Source of the DNA: Absidia repens
Taxonomy: Eukaryota > Mucoromycota > Mucoromycetes > Mucorales > Cunninghamellaceae
Direction of reading: 5' to 3'
Length of the DNA: 64,000 bases
Assembly (NCBI GenBank): GCA_002105175.1
Contig: MCGE01000025.1
Location: 493,978 to 557,977, forward strand
Both the position numbers and the translations under genes were made by a program. Positions within the stretch are counted from its first letter, which is position 1, and every line of letters begins with the position of its first letter. Positions 11,963 to 24,110 of this stretch are shown here, piece by piece. A model generated the notes under the pieces. It worked only from the letters and a program-made list of their open reading frames with translations, was not told where the DNA came from and searched no databases.

Positions 11963-13558
11963 CTATTGTGCGAATACTTCACCGCCCTGTTGACCCACAA
12001 AGGTACTGATTTTCTTGACTTGGTTATTCCAATCTTCTAATTTTCGTCGCATGCCATCGATTTGAGTCTTATCCAATACACGGGGTTGCACCCAAGTGAC
12101 TACTACCAATTGATCCACTTGGTCAATAGATCCTTTAAGCAAGTTGATAGATAATGCCTTCATCACCAAATGTTCAACCTAATCCCCACATCCCAGAAAA
12201 AAAAATCAGTCACCTTTTTATTTTTTTCTATATATATACTTCTTCCTTTTGATACTTACTTCGTCAATGGGTAATCGGGTCTCTGAAGCAATTTCACCGA
12301 ATGGGATGACCCGGTTATCACCAGAACGGCGGAACACAGCTTCGATCAAGGACATCAAGCAGATCTTTTGATTTAAGGCGGCTGAATTTTGTTGAAGAAG
12401 AGGCTATATAATGTAAAAACCGTGAGTATTCTGGCTCTTCTTTTTTTTTTTTTAGTTGATGAACTATACCTGTTTACTAAAATGTGGTCCCAAAGCTTCG
12501 AATTTGCCAATATCACCGTTATTGAAAGTGAAGAGTAAAGTACGTAACCAATCATGTTCAGTGTTTGTAAGAGAGTCCAACACAGGATGCATCAACTAGT
12601 CCAGAAAAAAAACAAGAAAACGAAAACAGTCAGCACAGCACGACAAGTCTCCCTCCGATTCTTTTCTCCTGTGCATCAGGCACATCATATACTTACCAGC
12701 TCACCAAAGTTGTAAATGCTATCGCCCAATAAAGCCGCCATGGCCAAATCATAGGCACGTTCCATTCGTTCAGCAGTTGGCATACTATCCAGGTTGACAC
12801 ATGCCAAAAATAAAAGAGCATTTTTGTAATATTGGACATAATCGGCTTGTGACTTGAAGTATTCCGCACTGACGCGATAAAAGCTTGCACTGATGGCTGT
12901 TTCCACTGAATCAAAGCCATCCAAAATCTTTTCAGAGCTATCAATCACCTTTTTCACCTGGTCTGCTTGTCCCAACACCAATTGGAAATGTGCTGCTTCC
13001 ATCACTGCAAGTACATAAACGTCCTTTGATTCTGGTGTATCCACTTTGGTGATAATGTGTTGAAGGAAATCGACGGACGCTTGAGCATCTACAAAAAAAA
13101 GTTAATATTGTGTATGTGTGAGCACCAATGAAGTTTCTGAACGTAAAAAAAAGAGGAATTACCTTTGAATTGACTAGCAGCTTGCAAGGCAATGGTGACG
13201 AGTGAAAGGCGGTTGATTTTATTTTCCCATTCAGCTACGAATTGTTGATAGATGGAAACTTGGAAAGGGCCCGATTCTGGTTGCTTGAAGAATTCAAGAA
13301 TGTGTTGAGTCAATTGATGCCATAACCTTTTTTCGAGTAGACGAGAGTGGGGTTAGCATCATAGTGCATATAGATATATAAATTAAAAAATATACGCGCG
13401 CGTTGAAGGATGGTATCAACTTACTTTCGTTCGTAGAGATCTTCAAAGGTACTGAAGTATTGTTGCAAGTGAGAGGGAGCCTTTTGTCTTTCCTCGGAGA
13501 GGTACTTGGGCACATCGAATTCAACGTCAACATCCATATTGCTTGCAGAGTGAGACAT
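11963..13558 (-). CDS. RPN9: 26S proteasome regulatory subunit Rpn9 (PSMD13)
   Basis: Six exons (13558-13425, 13326-13163, 13088-12697, 12595-12470, 12403-12260, 12178-11963) give 391 residues, matching yeast Rpn9 (393). The N terminus has helical repeats (VPKYLSEERQKAPSHLQQYF; LWHQLTQHILEFFKQPESG), and the C-terminal half is a PCI domain (RVIPFGEIASETRLPIDEVE followed by VEHLVMKALSINLLKGSIDQ). The subunit is a scaffold of the proteasome lid that helps place Rpn10. The start MSHSASNMDVDVEFDVPKYL is the first ATG of the frame. The first intron ends in an unusual purine-rich acceptor (aaaaaag) but the frame requires it. It is in tandem with MET22, with no sign of co-regulation. Confidence 0.95.
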
Positions 13559-13832
13559 GATATATAATGTGTGTTGCTGTATATTTAATATAGACAAAGA
13601 GAAGATAAGTAAAAAAAAAAAAAAAAAAAAAAAAAAGACAAAAAATATTTTATTTTATTTTTTTGGTGATTGCGTGTTGCTTTTTATTTTCAAATCCAGA
13701 CACAAAAGGTACTTGAAGCTTATTGGCTAAAAATGGATTCAATCCAGTAATAACCGAATAAATCATCCAGCACAAAAAGAGAAGAATACTACAACTAATA
13801 TATTCTATATACTAATTTCTAACTTCTAACTT

Positions 13833-15229
13833 CTAATTTTTGAGCACCTTTTGGACAGCAGCCAAGACAGAGTCAAAGATAGTAGCATTGGATGCAATCA
13901 CACCCGAGTTCTTGGAGAGTGTACGGCCCACCGAAAAGTCCAAAGACTGGCCATTCACATCTGATACTTTGCCCCCCGCTTCAGTAATCAATACATTACC
14001 AGATGCATGATCCTAAACAAAAACAAAATGCAGATTAAATATCACCTCTTTTAATTAAAATAAATCAAAACTTACCCAGATTTTTTCAACATAAGTCTTG
14101 CTGGTCGGAAGACGTAAATAGATATCAGCATCACCACGAGCAATAGAGCAATACTTGGCTTGACTATCCATACGAATGGATGGGCGCGTGATACCCAACT
14201 CCTTGGCAATCAGAGACGCATCGTCATGGGAAGAGTGACCAGCTTCTACTGATTCGCAAAATGTGGCATTCTTAGTATCATTGATATCAGCAAATTGGAT
14301 CTTGGTTTCTTGTTCTTGAGAGAAAGGACGCTTAATAAAGAGGGGAAGAACGGGAATCAGTATTGTAATGAGAACCTCATTCACAGTTATTATTGTTTTG
14401 TTCTTGGCTTTTTTTTTTTTTTACCTGGAAAGCACCTTGACCACGCACCGCCACAAAGAGGCTACCCCGTTCACCATCAGGTTGGGAAGCATTAATGGGA
14501 AGGTTGGGGGTTCCCATCACGCCTAATTGAACCACACCGTCCACAATCAACGCCAGACACACTGCATATTGTCCACCACGTAAAAATCCCTTGGTACCAT
14601 CAATAGGATCCAAAGCCCAATGACGACCTTGAGCCCCACCAGCATAATTACCTCGGTCAATGGCTTGCAAAATCTGATCGTAACAGAGAACGACGTGAAG
14701 AGGGGTATTAGGTCATCATTCATCCCCATTGTTATATAATCATAGCCAAACATTTACCTGGTCTTCCGATAATTTCTCATTGTCTTGCAATATACCATTG
14801 GTTAAGGAATGTACTTTCTCACGAAGAATCTTGCCTTCTGCACCACGCAAATCTTTGGAATCTTCTTCACCAACAATAGGATCTTGAGGGAAGGCCTTTT
14901 CAAGGTAAGTGTTGACAATGGCTTGAGCAGAGAAATCAGCAACTAAGAAAAAGAAAGAATAGGAGTTAGTTTGTAATTAGAATCAGATACCTAAAGTCTC
15001 TTTTTTTTTTGTGGGAAGTAGCATACCAGTAACAGGTGACTTGTCGTTCTTAGTCAAGGTTTCATTGGCGACGAGATGTTGGAAGACAGATTGGCATACT
15101 TTACTCGCTTGAAGCACAGCTTGAATGGCCACAGCACGTTCTTTGGCGTATACTATAAATAAACATAAGAGTATTGAGTTGCTAGTTTTCTTTTCTTTGT
15201 AATACAAATATTAGTTTCTTACGAGACAT
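13833..15229 (-). CDS. MET22: 3'(2'),5'-bisphosphate nucleotidase (Hal2/Met22)
   Basis: Six exons (15229-15223, 15152-15027, 14942-14758, 14673-14425, 14330-14076, 14012-13833) give 333 residues. Metal- and lithium-sensitive phosphatase motifs are all present: VGEEDS, DPIDGTKGFLRG, and WDHASGNVLITEAGGKVSD. The enzyme removes 3'-phosphate from PAP/PAPS made during sulfate assimilation and is the classic target of Li+/Na+ toxicity in yeast. The first coding exon is only 7 nt (ATG TCT C), so the start codon is separated from the body by an intron of 70 nt. The C terminus ends VLAAVQKVLKN. It faces the macrodomain gene head-to-head across 284 bp. Confidence 0.95.
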
Positions 15230-15513
15230 GAGAGTTGTTGGAGAATATAAAAAAACGTTAGAAAAAAAAAAAAAAAAAAAGGAAGGGCCTAATTTTTTCA
15301 AATTGGGTTAAAAAACGAATAAGGCGACATCTCGCAGACGAGCATTTTCATTGGCCCGAAAAAATCCTGTTGCTGATGATGGGAACGCCCCTCTTTTAAG
15401 TGGTGTTACAAAAAAAGAGATCCGGGTCTTTATTTTTATTTTTCTTTGGCTTGTTTTTTCGTTGACGTATTTCTTTCACATATTCCCTCTCTTTTACAAT
15501 ATATTCCCACATC
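15230..15513. promoter_or_regulatory. Short bidirectional promoter between MET22 and the macrodomain gene
   Basis: The two start codons (15229 minus, 15514 plus) are 284 bp apart. The space contains an A18 run near 15260-15279 and AT-rich sequence but no extra gene. Shared regulation is inference. Confidence 0.4.
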
Positions 15514-16662
<1,149 letters not shown>

Positions 16663-16867
16663 AAATTACTAGCTGTTATTCAAACCCCCGCATCAAACCT
16701 TCCTGTCAAATCAAATCCAACCATCTCATTGGCTGGTTGATTTTTATCTCTGATGATTCACTGGGCGTCATGATCAAATAAAAATTCACCAATTTTTGTT
16801 ATTTTTTCCTTTGTCTTGTTCTTCCTTTTTTTTTTTTATTTATTTTATTACCTCCACTTACTACACA

Positions 16868-18160
16868 ATGTTTCGAACAGCTTTCGCTAATGTGGGAACA
16901 CGTCTTGTAAGTAGTCCACTGACTTGAGAATGGTTGACATGATTGACTCAACGCTTTTTTTTTTCTCTTTAGCCTTCTGCTGTCCGAACAGCTGCTTTAA
17001 AACAAGCACGATTCAAATCCACAGAACCCTTGTCTGCCACGTCTGCCTTGTCCTTCAAAAACCACCTTCGTCAACGTCGCTTTGGCCCTGTCCCTGCTGT
17101 TCCCGAACCCTCTGTGGAAGATGCTGTCACCAATATCTTGTACAATACCCCCGCTCCCAGCTCTGCTCCGGAAACCCGCCATATTCTGAACTGTCTTGTG
17201 CAAAATGAACCTGGTGTGTTAAGTCGCCTCTCGGGTACATTGGCTGCTCGTGGCTTTAATATTGAATCACTGGTCGTCGCCAACACCGAAGTCCCTGACC
17301 TCAGTCGTATGACCATTGTCTTTAATGGTCGTAATGTACAAATTGAACAAGCAAGACGTCAGTTAGAAGACTTGGTAAGTGATCAAACCGAAATAGAAGA
17401 CGAGAGTATAGATGTGTGTGTATGTGTGTGTTTAGAATGCAAGTATGGATGATAAAACTGATCTCTTTTTTTGTTTAAAGGTACCTGTCTGGGCTGTGTT
17501 GGATTATACAAAGACGAAATTGGTCGAACGTGAACTTTTACTGATTAAGGTTTCCATCCTAGGTCCTGAACATCTTCATGAACAAATGCCTACTCAAAAG
17601 TTTGATGAAACGGTGGAATTTGCTGATGAAAACTTGTCTTATGTGGAATACGCAAAGGTAAACCAAGAGGAGAAACCAATGTAGGACTTATCGCTCACGT
17701 TTATATTTTTGGTTTTCAATAGGACGAAAAACCAATGACACCTTCCGAAACACTTCGAGAAACCTTTTCTCATTTACGCGCTTTGACTGAATTGACTCGA
17801 TTGTTTGATGGTAAAGTGGTGGACGTGTCCTCTGACTCTGTGATCCTAGAAATGTGTGCCAAGCCTAGCCGTATCAATTCATTCATGAAATTGTGTCAAC
17901 CTTTTGGTGTGCTGGAAGCTTCAAGAACAGGTAAAGAAAAGAATGAAAAATATAAATAGGGAGCGGGGGTTATAAGCGGACGAAGTAGCTTTTTCTTCTT
18001 GTTTTCTTTTACTTATTCTTTTTTTGAAACTTTTTATTGTAACATTATAGGTGTGATGGCCATGCCCCGATCTCCCGTTCATGACCATTATGAACCTCAA
18101 ACCGATCATTCCTACGAAGATGATGAAGCCGTTGATGCCTCCATGCTTCCTCCCGGTTAA
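16868..18160 (+). CDS. ILV6: Acetolactate synthase regulatory (small) subunit, mitochondrial
   Basis: Five exons (16868-16906, 16973-17374, 17481-17657, 17723-17930, 18051-18160) give 311 residues, as in yeast Ilv6 (309). The N terminus MFRTAFANVGTRLPSAVRTA, rich in Arg/Ala, is a likely mitochondrial presequence. The ACT domain starts at ILNCLVQNEPGVLSRLSGTL (about residue 75) and includes RGFNIESLVVANTE; the C-terminal regulatory half has LTELTRLFDGKVVDVSSDSV. The subunit activates the catalytic Ilv2 and confers valine feedback in branched-chain amino-acid synthesis. The first coding exon is 39 nt. The tail is acidic with a Pro-rich end. Confidence 0.95.
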
Positions 18161-18791
18161 ATAGTCCGCGTGTTATAGTTAATTATTATAGGTTTAGTAT
18201 AGTATAGTTTTATTTGTTGTTATTTTATTATTATTATTTACATTAGCATTGTCATTGTTGTTATTATATTTGAATCTCTTTTTTATAAAAAAAGTTATTT
18301 GTACCATCTCATTTTTTAATGTCATATCAGGACCTTTGCAGGGGATGATTACTTGAGTACACTGGAAGGGATTGAAGGGAAATGCGATTGGGGGAGAAAG
18401 AAAGGGAATTGGAAAATAGCATTGATGGAGACGCAATGGAAGGGGAAGAAATCCTAGGAAAAATCATATCATGACTAAAAATTCAGCAGAAAAACTGGGC
18501 CAATTTTTACTGCGTCTGTGTGCATCCATGTGTGTTTGTGGGAAGGCGATGATCATTAAACCACAATTGCATAATGATTGCTAAATCCCATTGAAGGGGC
18601 TACTGACAATGAAAGATAACTGCAAAATAAAAGTCAGGTACATTCCTGTAGTGCAACAAGAATACTTGGTTGATCAATCTGCTGATGATACGATTTTTAA
18701 CCTCCGATTTGAATTTTATCTCATGTCTTTCTTTTTTTCACATCTTCCTTTTTTTTTTCTCACTTAAGAACTTATTTCTTTCCATTTATTC
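18161..18791. other. Intergenic region between ILV6 and VAC1/PEP7
   Basis: AT-rich 3' end of ILV6 followed by the promoter of the next gene, which has a T/C-rich stretch (18720-18790) before the ATG. No gene is seen. Confidence 0.4.
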
Positions 18792-21220
18792 ATGCCCTAT
18801 AACTATGAGGATTACGTCCCTATTGAAGGCGCCGTCTGTCCCATATGCCAACAATCTTGCCCATCCCTTCAATCGTTGAACTTGGTATTAAAAAGAAACG
18901 GCAAAAGGGAAAAAAAAAGACTTATGGATGAACTAACATGGTTTTTTTTTTTTTCTGAACAGCATTTAGATACTGCTCATAGCGAAGAAGACACGAAAGG
19001 TGCGTTATTATCCTGGTTTAAGCAAGCACAAAAGAAGGTTCAAACAACACTGACCACGAACACTAGCAACAACACCAATGGAGCAGCATCACGGTCATTC
19101 AACGGCACGCCGTCGTCGTCTTCACCCATTTTCAAAAACCTTGGCGAACCATCTTTTATCTCGCAGTTTCAGCAACTCACCGCACAATCACGACCTGACT
19201 TTTTTGTTTCAGAAACGGAACGGTATCCAGATACGGTGACACGAACACACTGGCAACATGAATCGCCATCGGTTCAAGATGTATGTAGTATGCGTGGCTG
19301 CGGAAAACAACTCGGAAAAGGGAACGCTGGGAAACAACATTGCAGAAGGTAATAATAATATAATAGTGATGATGATGATGATGATGATAAATATATGGTT
19401 TGCTGATATGAAATTGCCTTACTATTGGTTTAGATGTGGGAAATTGTACTGTGATATGCACACACGCTATGAAATGAAACTGAACCATCAGGCACAACAT
19501 GATCCAATACAAGGAATATGGGCAAAAGTATGTGGGCATTGCTACATGGATCGTGAAGAATATACAAGTCATCAAGGTGCAATGCGGAATTTATCAGCAA
19601 GTTTCCTCAGTAAACGGGCGAAAACGATTGATCAAGTCTATTTAGAAACAAATCGATTGGAAAAACGGCTTGAAAAGGTAAGTATTATATTTGGATTTGC
19701 AATTATGAAAAGACATTCATCACTCACCTCGTCTTTTTTTTCGGTGTGTGTTAGCTTGCGAGATTACACTTTAATATGGATCTAGGGAAAGGGCTCACTG
19801 ATAGACCTGTCAGTCACTCGTCTTTTGTTAGCTTAGAACGATCGGATTCTGCCTCTTCTTCCAATGTCAGTGTCAGTAGTGGCACTCTGTCCCCTAGGTA
19901 CTCCAATGGAAGTAACACGAATAGCATTCTTAGTATGAAACTAAAATATCGAGGTAAGAATGATCAGAGTTGAAAAGAAAAGAAAAAGAAAAGGCTCGTA
20001 TAACTCACTGGTATCATATATCACATGTTTTTTGTTTGTTTTTCATAGATGGCGAACAATCCATTATCAAATGGCAAGATGATAAAGGAATTAAGAAGTG
20101 CCCTTTGTGCTCGTAAGAAGAAAAAAAAAAAAAAAAAAGGATATAATGAGTGATTGTTGAATTAACGTGGTTTTGGGTACATTAGGACTCCCTTTACTTT
20201 GACTTACCGAAAACACCATTGTCGATTATGCGGTCGTGTTGTATGCGGGGCAAAGCATTGCTCAACCATGATGCCACTTTACTTATCCATGTCCACTGGT
20301 AAGGCAAAGGAAATATCACTATGTTACGTCAATTAGCTGCATTCACACTTATTGTTTTTAGATGATATTGGAGCTGAGCCTGTCGGTGATACAAGAGCTT
20401 GTCAAGATTGTAAACGCGCTGCATTCAGGTACTTGATGGTTAAAAAAAAGGAATAGGGCAAAGTGTATTATGACAGGGAAAGTATGATAACTCACATCAT
20501 TGCGTTTTTTTTTTTTTGTTTTTTTTTTTTTTTTTATTCTCTTCTTTAGACGAAAAATTCAAAACGAAGAATCATCAAGACCTTTACCCATTTTCCAATT
20601 ATACCATCAACTCACTGTGGCACGTCAGAACATTGAAAAACTGCTTCCGAAATTCCATTCCATGATATTGATGCTAGAGTAAGTGATCAAAACGCGGAAG
20701 AAATGAAGGCACGATATTTATCTAAGTATTTTTTATTTGTCATCGTTTTAGGCAAGAAAAAATTGTACAACAAACTCACGAAAGTTATAAGAAAGCAGCT
20801 TTGGTTCGGAAATCTTTATTAGACAACTTTGCACTCTTTGACACATTGGTGAAAAGTGTCAAATCCCTCCCAGCGCAAACAGGACCTATGAAGCGACTTC
20901 AAGCCAATATTTGTACTGCCGCTAATATATATTTGCAACGAAACATGCTCCCTTTACAAATGCTACCAAGAATCCTCAATACCACTACGCAAGAAAAGAA
21001 GAAGAAAACCACCAACAATCAGCAGCAACAACAACAACAGCGCCGCCAGGATGAAACAGTTCTACAACTACAAACATTCAAGGAACAGTATTCGTTGGTG
21101 CAAGGATTTATAGTGGACGCGAAAAAGAACCGCAAATACGACGATGTGAAAACCCTCACCATCAGCCTAAATGAATTACAATTGGAAATTGATCGACTAT
21201 CACAACAATTTGACTACTGA
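18792..21220 (+). CDS. PEP7: Vac1/Pep7 (rabenosyn-5-like) endosomal tethering adaptor
   Basis: Nine exons (18792-18884, 18963-19348, 19434-19677, 19755-19953, 20049-20112, 20186-20298, 20362-20428, 20550-20678, 20752-21220) give 587 residues. Order of domains: an N-terminal C2H2 finger (CPICQQSC... HLDTAH, residues 16-38), a degenerate FYVE-like finger (CSMRGCGKQL... HCRRCGKLYCD), a second canonical FYVE (CPLCSTPF, RKHHCRLCGRVVC, about 325-385), and a helical C terminus like the Rab-binding region of rabenosyn. This is the architecture of yeast Vac1, which links Vps21/Rab5 and PI3P to SNARE-driven fusion at endosomes. A Lys run and Gln7 tract interrupt the C-terminal helix. The first FYVE lacks the full RKHHCR patch, so PI3P binding probably rests on the second. 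Confidence 0.93.
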
Positions 21221-21710
21221 TACATATGGATTAGTTAGAACTTATTATTATTTATTATTATTACTGTAATTTTGTTGTCTAATAAAGATCTTTTGTATAC
21301 CCTCATTTTGCTTTTTTTTTTTTTTTTTTTTTGCTGTCTCTTACAATGTTGTTTGGTTCACTGTTTAGTGTTTTATGTTATGAATATAATTTGATTTTTG
21401 TGATGCTGGGGCAATAAATTTGGTGATGGATTTGCTATATTTGAAAACAGGAATATTTTATCAATAAAAAACAAATGACAGCATATGTTTTCCTTCTAAT
21501 ATATGCTATCATACCAAAATATCTTCTGTGACATCAACTACCATATTTTGATTAAATTCGTATCGCAGCAAAAAATAAAAAGAATACACAAATTCGTGAT
21601 GAAGAAAGGGATATTTCCGTAAATGGTAAAAATATTGGGAAGTGATAAATGATTTATACCACAATTTTAAAAGAGGTGACCAAAAGTGCTCTTATATAGC
21701 TGAGTTCAAT
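21221..21710. other. Intergenic region before the SRP RNA
   Basis: AT-rich sequence with the AATAAAG signal of VAC1 (near 21280) and an 18-T run (21313-21332). No coding signal was found. Confidence 0.4.
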
Positions 21711-21720
21711 TATATAATAA
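21711..21720 (+). promoter_or_regulatory. TATA box of the SRP RNA gene
   Basis: TATATAATAA sits about 28 bp upstream of the presumed 5' end of the SRP RNA, the spacing expected for TATA elements in front of fungal polymerase III genes. Assignment depends on the RNA 5' end, which I can only estimate. Confidence 0.5.
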
Positions 21721-21740
21721 TTGACTGGAAAGTATAACGT

Positions 21741-22019
21741 CTTTCTGTAAGCTGAGTGGCGGTCTTCGAAGGGATGAATTCATTCATTGGTGGAATAACG
21801 GTTATTGGGTTGCCTTGTAGAAAGTAGTGTCTTACAGAGTATGGTGTCAACATTCGGGTCTGAGCGTAGGCTCTGGGCACGGAGGTTGTTCAATATCGAG
21901 GTAATGCCCGAGGGTAGTAATACAGCAGGGAAAACTCGAAGCACTGATACGGCTGTGAGATGGCACACTGGAGAGGATTTATCGAATAATTGCCATCAAG
22001 GATGGGAACTACCCCTTTT
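21741..22019 (+). ncRNA. Signal recognition particle RNA (7SL/SRP RNA)
   Basis: A GC-richer island in an AT-rich desert carries the SRP signatures in order. An Alu-domain TGTAAGC motif lies near the 5' end (21746-21752). The helix 6 hairpin GAGC-GTAG-GCTC (21862-21873) has a GNAR tetraloop. The helix 8 tip GTA-GTAA-TAC with a GNRA loop (21914-21923) is followed directly by the invariant AGCAG (21924-21928) and GGGAAAACTC, as in human 7SL. The 3' part (GGCTGTGAGATGGCACACTG, about 21951-21970) resembles the helix 5 return strand, and 3' sequence up to ACCCC can pair with 21771-21793. RNA length is about 279 nt, within the fungal range. It ends at T4, followed by T6. Ends are estimates to within several bases. 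Confidence 0.85.
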
Positions 22020-22029
22020 GCAATTTTTT
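22016..22029 (+). terminator. Polymerase III terminator of the SRP RNA
   Basis: T4 at 22016-22019 directly follows the last paired bases of the RNA, and a T6 run follows at 22024-22029 as a back-up. Confidence 0.55.
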
Positions 22030-22967
22030 ATAATTTTTTAACGTGCCCTTCGGGTAAAAGTATTTCCTGCATCAATGTCACAGGCTTTATATAATTGCAA
22101 CTGAACGGGGAGAGGTTGGGTTTAGCTTTTTGATAGTGTCACGGCTATTTTTGAGTTTGATATAGGTAGTAAGGGTGTAGAGTCAACCTTTTTGTTAACT
22201 ATTCAAGTATGTTTTACACCAAATATATAGTGTATAGGAGTATTCTTGTTCTTATTGGAACGGATTTATAGTGAGGATCAATAGTAATTTTCTTCTGACG
22301 GAATTTGAAACTAATTTATTTCCTTGACTGTAGTGGTATTGCAGTTCCTCAACCTCTCAGTCAAAACCGACCAACATCAAACGCCCAAGACCCTTTTTTT
22401 TAATTAAGGAGCTTACCTTTATTACTAGACATCTTCACTATCATCTTACGTAATTAAACATTTGATTGTCAAGTAAAACAAACATCCTAACCTTTCCTTA
22501 GATTTAATTTTTTTTTACGTTCTTGCTGAACTCCACCATATTTTACAAAGTTAGCGATATTTTAGAGATGCCTCGGGATCCTCGAAAATACCGACACTCT
22601 ATGGCTTATTCACTTGAATAAAACAAGACGGTGTTTAAAAGTCATGTATGGGGAAATTTTCTTGTGGTCAGTTCAGCACTTTATTGACATCAAATAGTTC
22701 AGCAATGCTAAAGTTTAGTAGAAATCCCCTATTTGTAACCATCTAAATCATGCACCTCTCTTTGACCTCATCATCAATGAATAAGTCACCCATTTGAAAG
22801 CAGTTTTTCGACGCCCATCATCAGCAAAACATTATGTAATGGTCAAAAAATCAATTTTATTACAATAAACAAACAGGATATGACGATAGCTAACTAAACC
22901 ATAAAAGCAAACCAAGAAACTACAGTAGAAAAGTTCACTAATCAACTAATTAAATCATAAATATAAA
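22030..22967. other. Repeat-bearing spacer between SRP RNA and pterin dehydratase
   Basis: No gene is seen. It contains a diverged dispersed repeat (family R2, entered separately) and the 3' untranslated part of the pterin dehydratase gene (about 22820-22967). Confidence 0.4.
22340..22600 (+). repeat. Dispersed repeat family R2, copy a
   Basis: The block shares ordered words with 42315-42600 and 63185-63400: 'aaaaccgaccaa...acgccc', a 'ttgtcaagtaaaa(c/t)aaa' core, a T-rich stretch, then 'ctgaactccaccatattt'. Spacing is conserved while the intervening bases differ, so this is an old repeat rather than chance. Confidence 0.6.
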
Positions 22968-23321
22968 CTAAAGGGAATCACAAAACAAGGCCAAATCGAT
23001 ATCCCTTGTAGACAAACCACCACAGTCATGAGTAGATAAAGTGATTTCGACACGGTTATAAACCTATATAAGCCATACTCATGCACATCAATAATGGTAT
23101 TCTCTCGTTTGTTTTAATTTTAATCTTACATTAAACCATTCAGGATGATGGTCCATCTTGTCAGCCTTTAAAGCAACACGAGTCATAAAACCAAAAGCTT
23201 GATTGAAATCAGAGAATTCGTATTTCTTGGTGATGGCATCTCTGTTTTCGACAACAGTCCAGCCAGAAGTAAGCAAAGGTTGAAGAAGTGTTCGTCGTTG
23301 GGAATCAGATAAGGTGGACAT
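22968..23321 (-). CDS. Pterin-4a-carbinolamine dehydratase (PCD/DCoH family)
   Basis: Two exons (23321-23130 and 23063-22968) give 95 residues, the usual size for this compact enzyme. It has the conserved fold elements: [40 protein letters not shown] with the catalytic HHPEW following, then [20 protein letters not shown] and the C-terminal DLALFCDSL. Family members dehydrate 4a-hydroxytetrahydropterin in pterin recycling after aromatic amino-acid hydroxylation. The single intron follows EWFN. Confidence 0.93.
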
Positions 23322-24110
23322 GATAGTTTATGAATATTTTTTTTAAAAGAAAAGGAAGAGGAAAAGAAGAAAAAATAAAATAAAATAGCGTGCCGTGGGA
23401 AATTTTATAACTTAGCGCGCAAAAAAAAGCGGAAATTAAAAAAATGTTTTCTGTTTGACAGATACTATGGTTGCATTGATCGGGCTCATTTTTCCCTATG
23501 AGTAGCATTATCATCATTACCTGGATTGGTAGCTTTGAACTGTAATGTAATATACTACACATCATATCAGTAGAATGTTTTGCCGCTTTGAATGATTTCC
23601 AAGATGAACAGGTGGTAAGAATGAGTAATAAAAAAAAAGTCAGGGGGGGGGAACAGAGCCTTTGTCATATTTTTCCTTGGATATAGCACTTATGCACTGG
23701 TATCAGAAAGTCAAATATGTTGGTAAGGGGTTAACAAGTTAATCGACAGGGACTAAAGAATTTTCATCGAAAAGTGATAAATAATATGCATCATGAAGTA
23801 TCAGTTTAAAGAAAACCTTCCATATAAACAGTGCAGTACATTATAGTGCAATGTGGTCAATAAAGTTGCATTATATTTGAACGATTAAAGATGTTATTCT
23901 TTCAATTCATGATAAGAAATAATCATCCACGAGGCTCATTCGTCTGTTTTTTTCCCAAGAGTTACACACAGTCGCGAATTGAAAATAAACCTCCTGTCTA
24001 ATTTTCTCCTTTTTTTCATTTTTTATCTTTGCCACTTTTTATCTTTTTCTCCTTTCTTTTATTGTGTCTGTTCTCTTATTTTACTCTTGTCAATTTCTCT
24101 TTTCTGTATA
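23322..24110. other. Divergent intergenic region between pterin dehydratase and the DHHC gene
   Basis: AT-rich, with A and G homopolymers (G8 near 23645) and a pyrimidine-rich leader before the next ATG (23945-24110). No gene is seen. Confidence 0.4.

Noticed and set aside
21780..22041. Overlapping frames on both strands with protein-like text
   Set aside because: They fall inside the SRP RNA and reflect its GC content, not coding.
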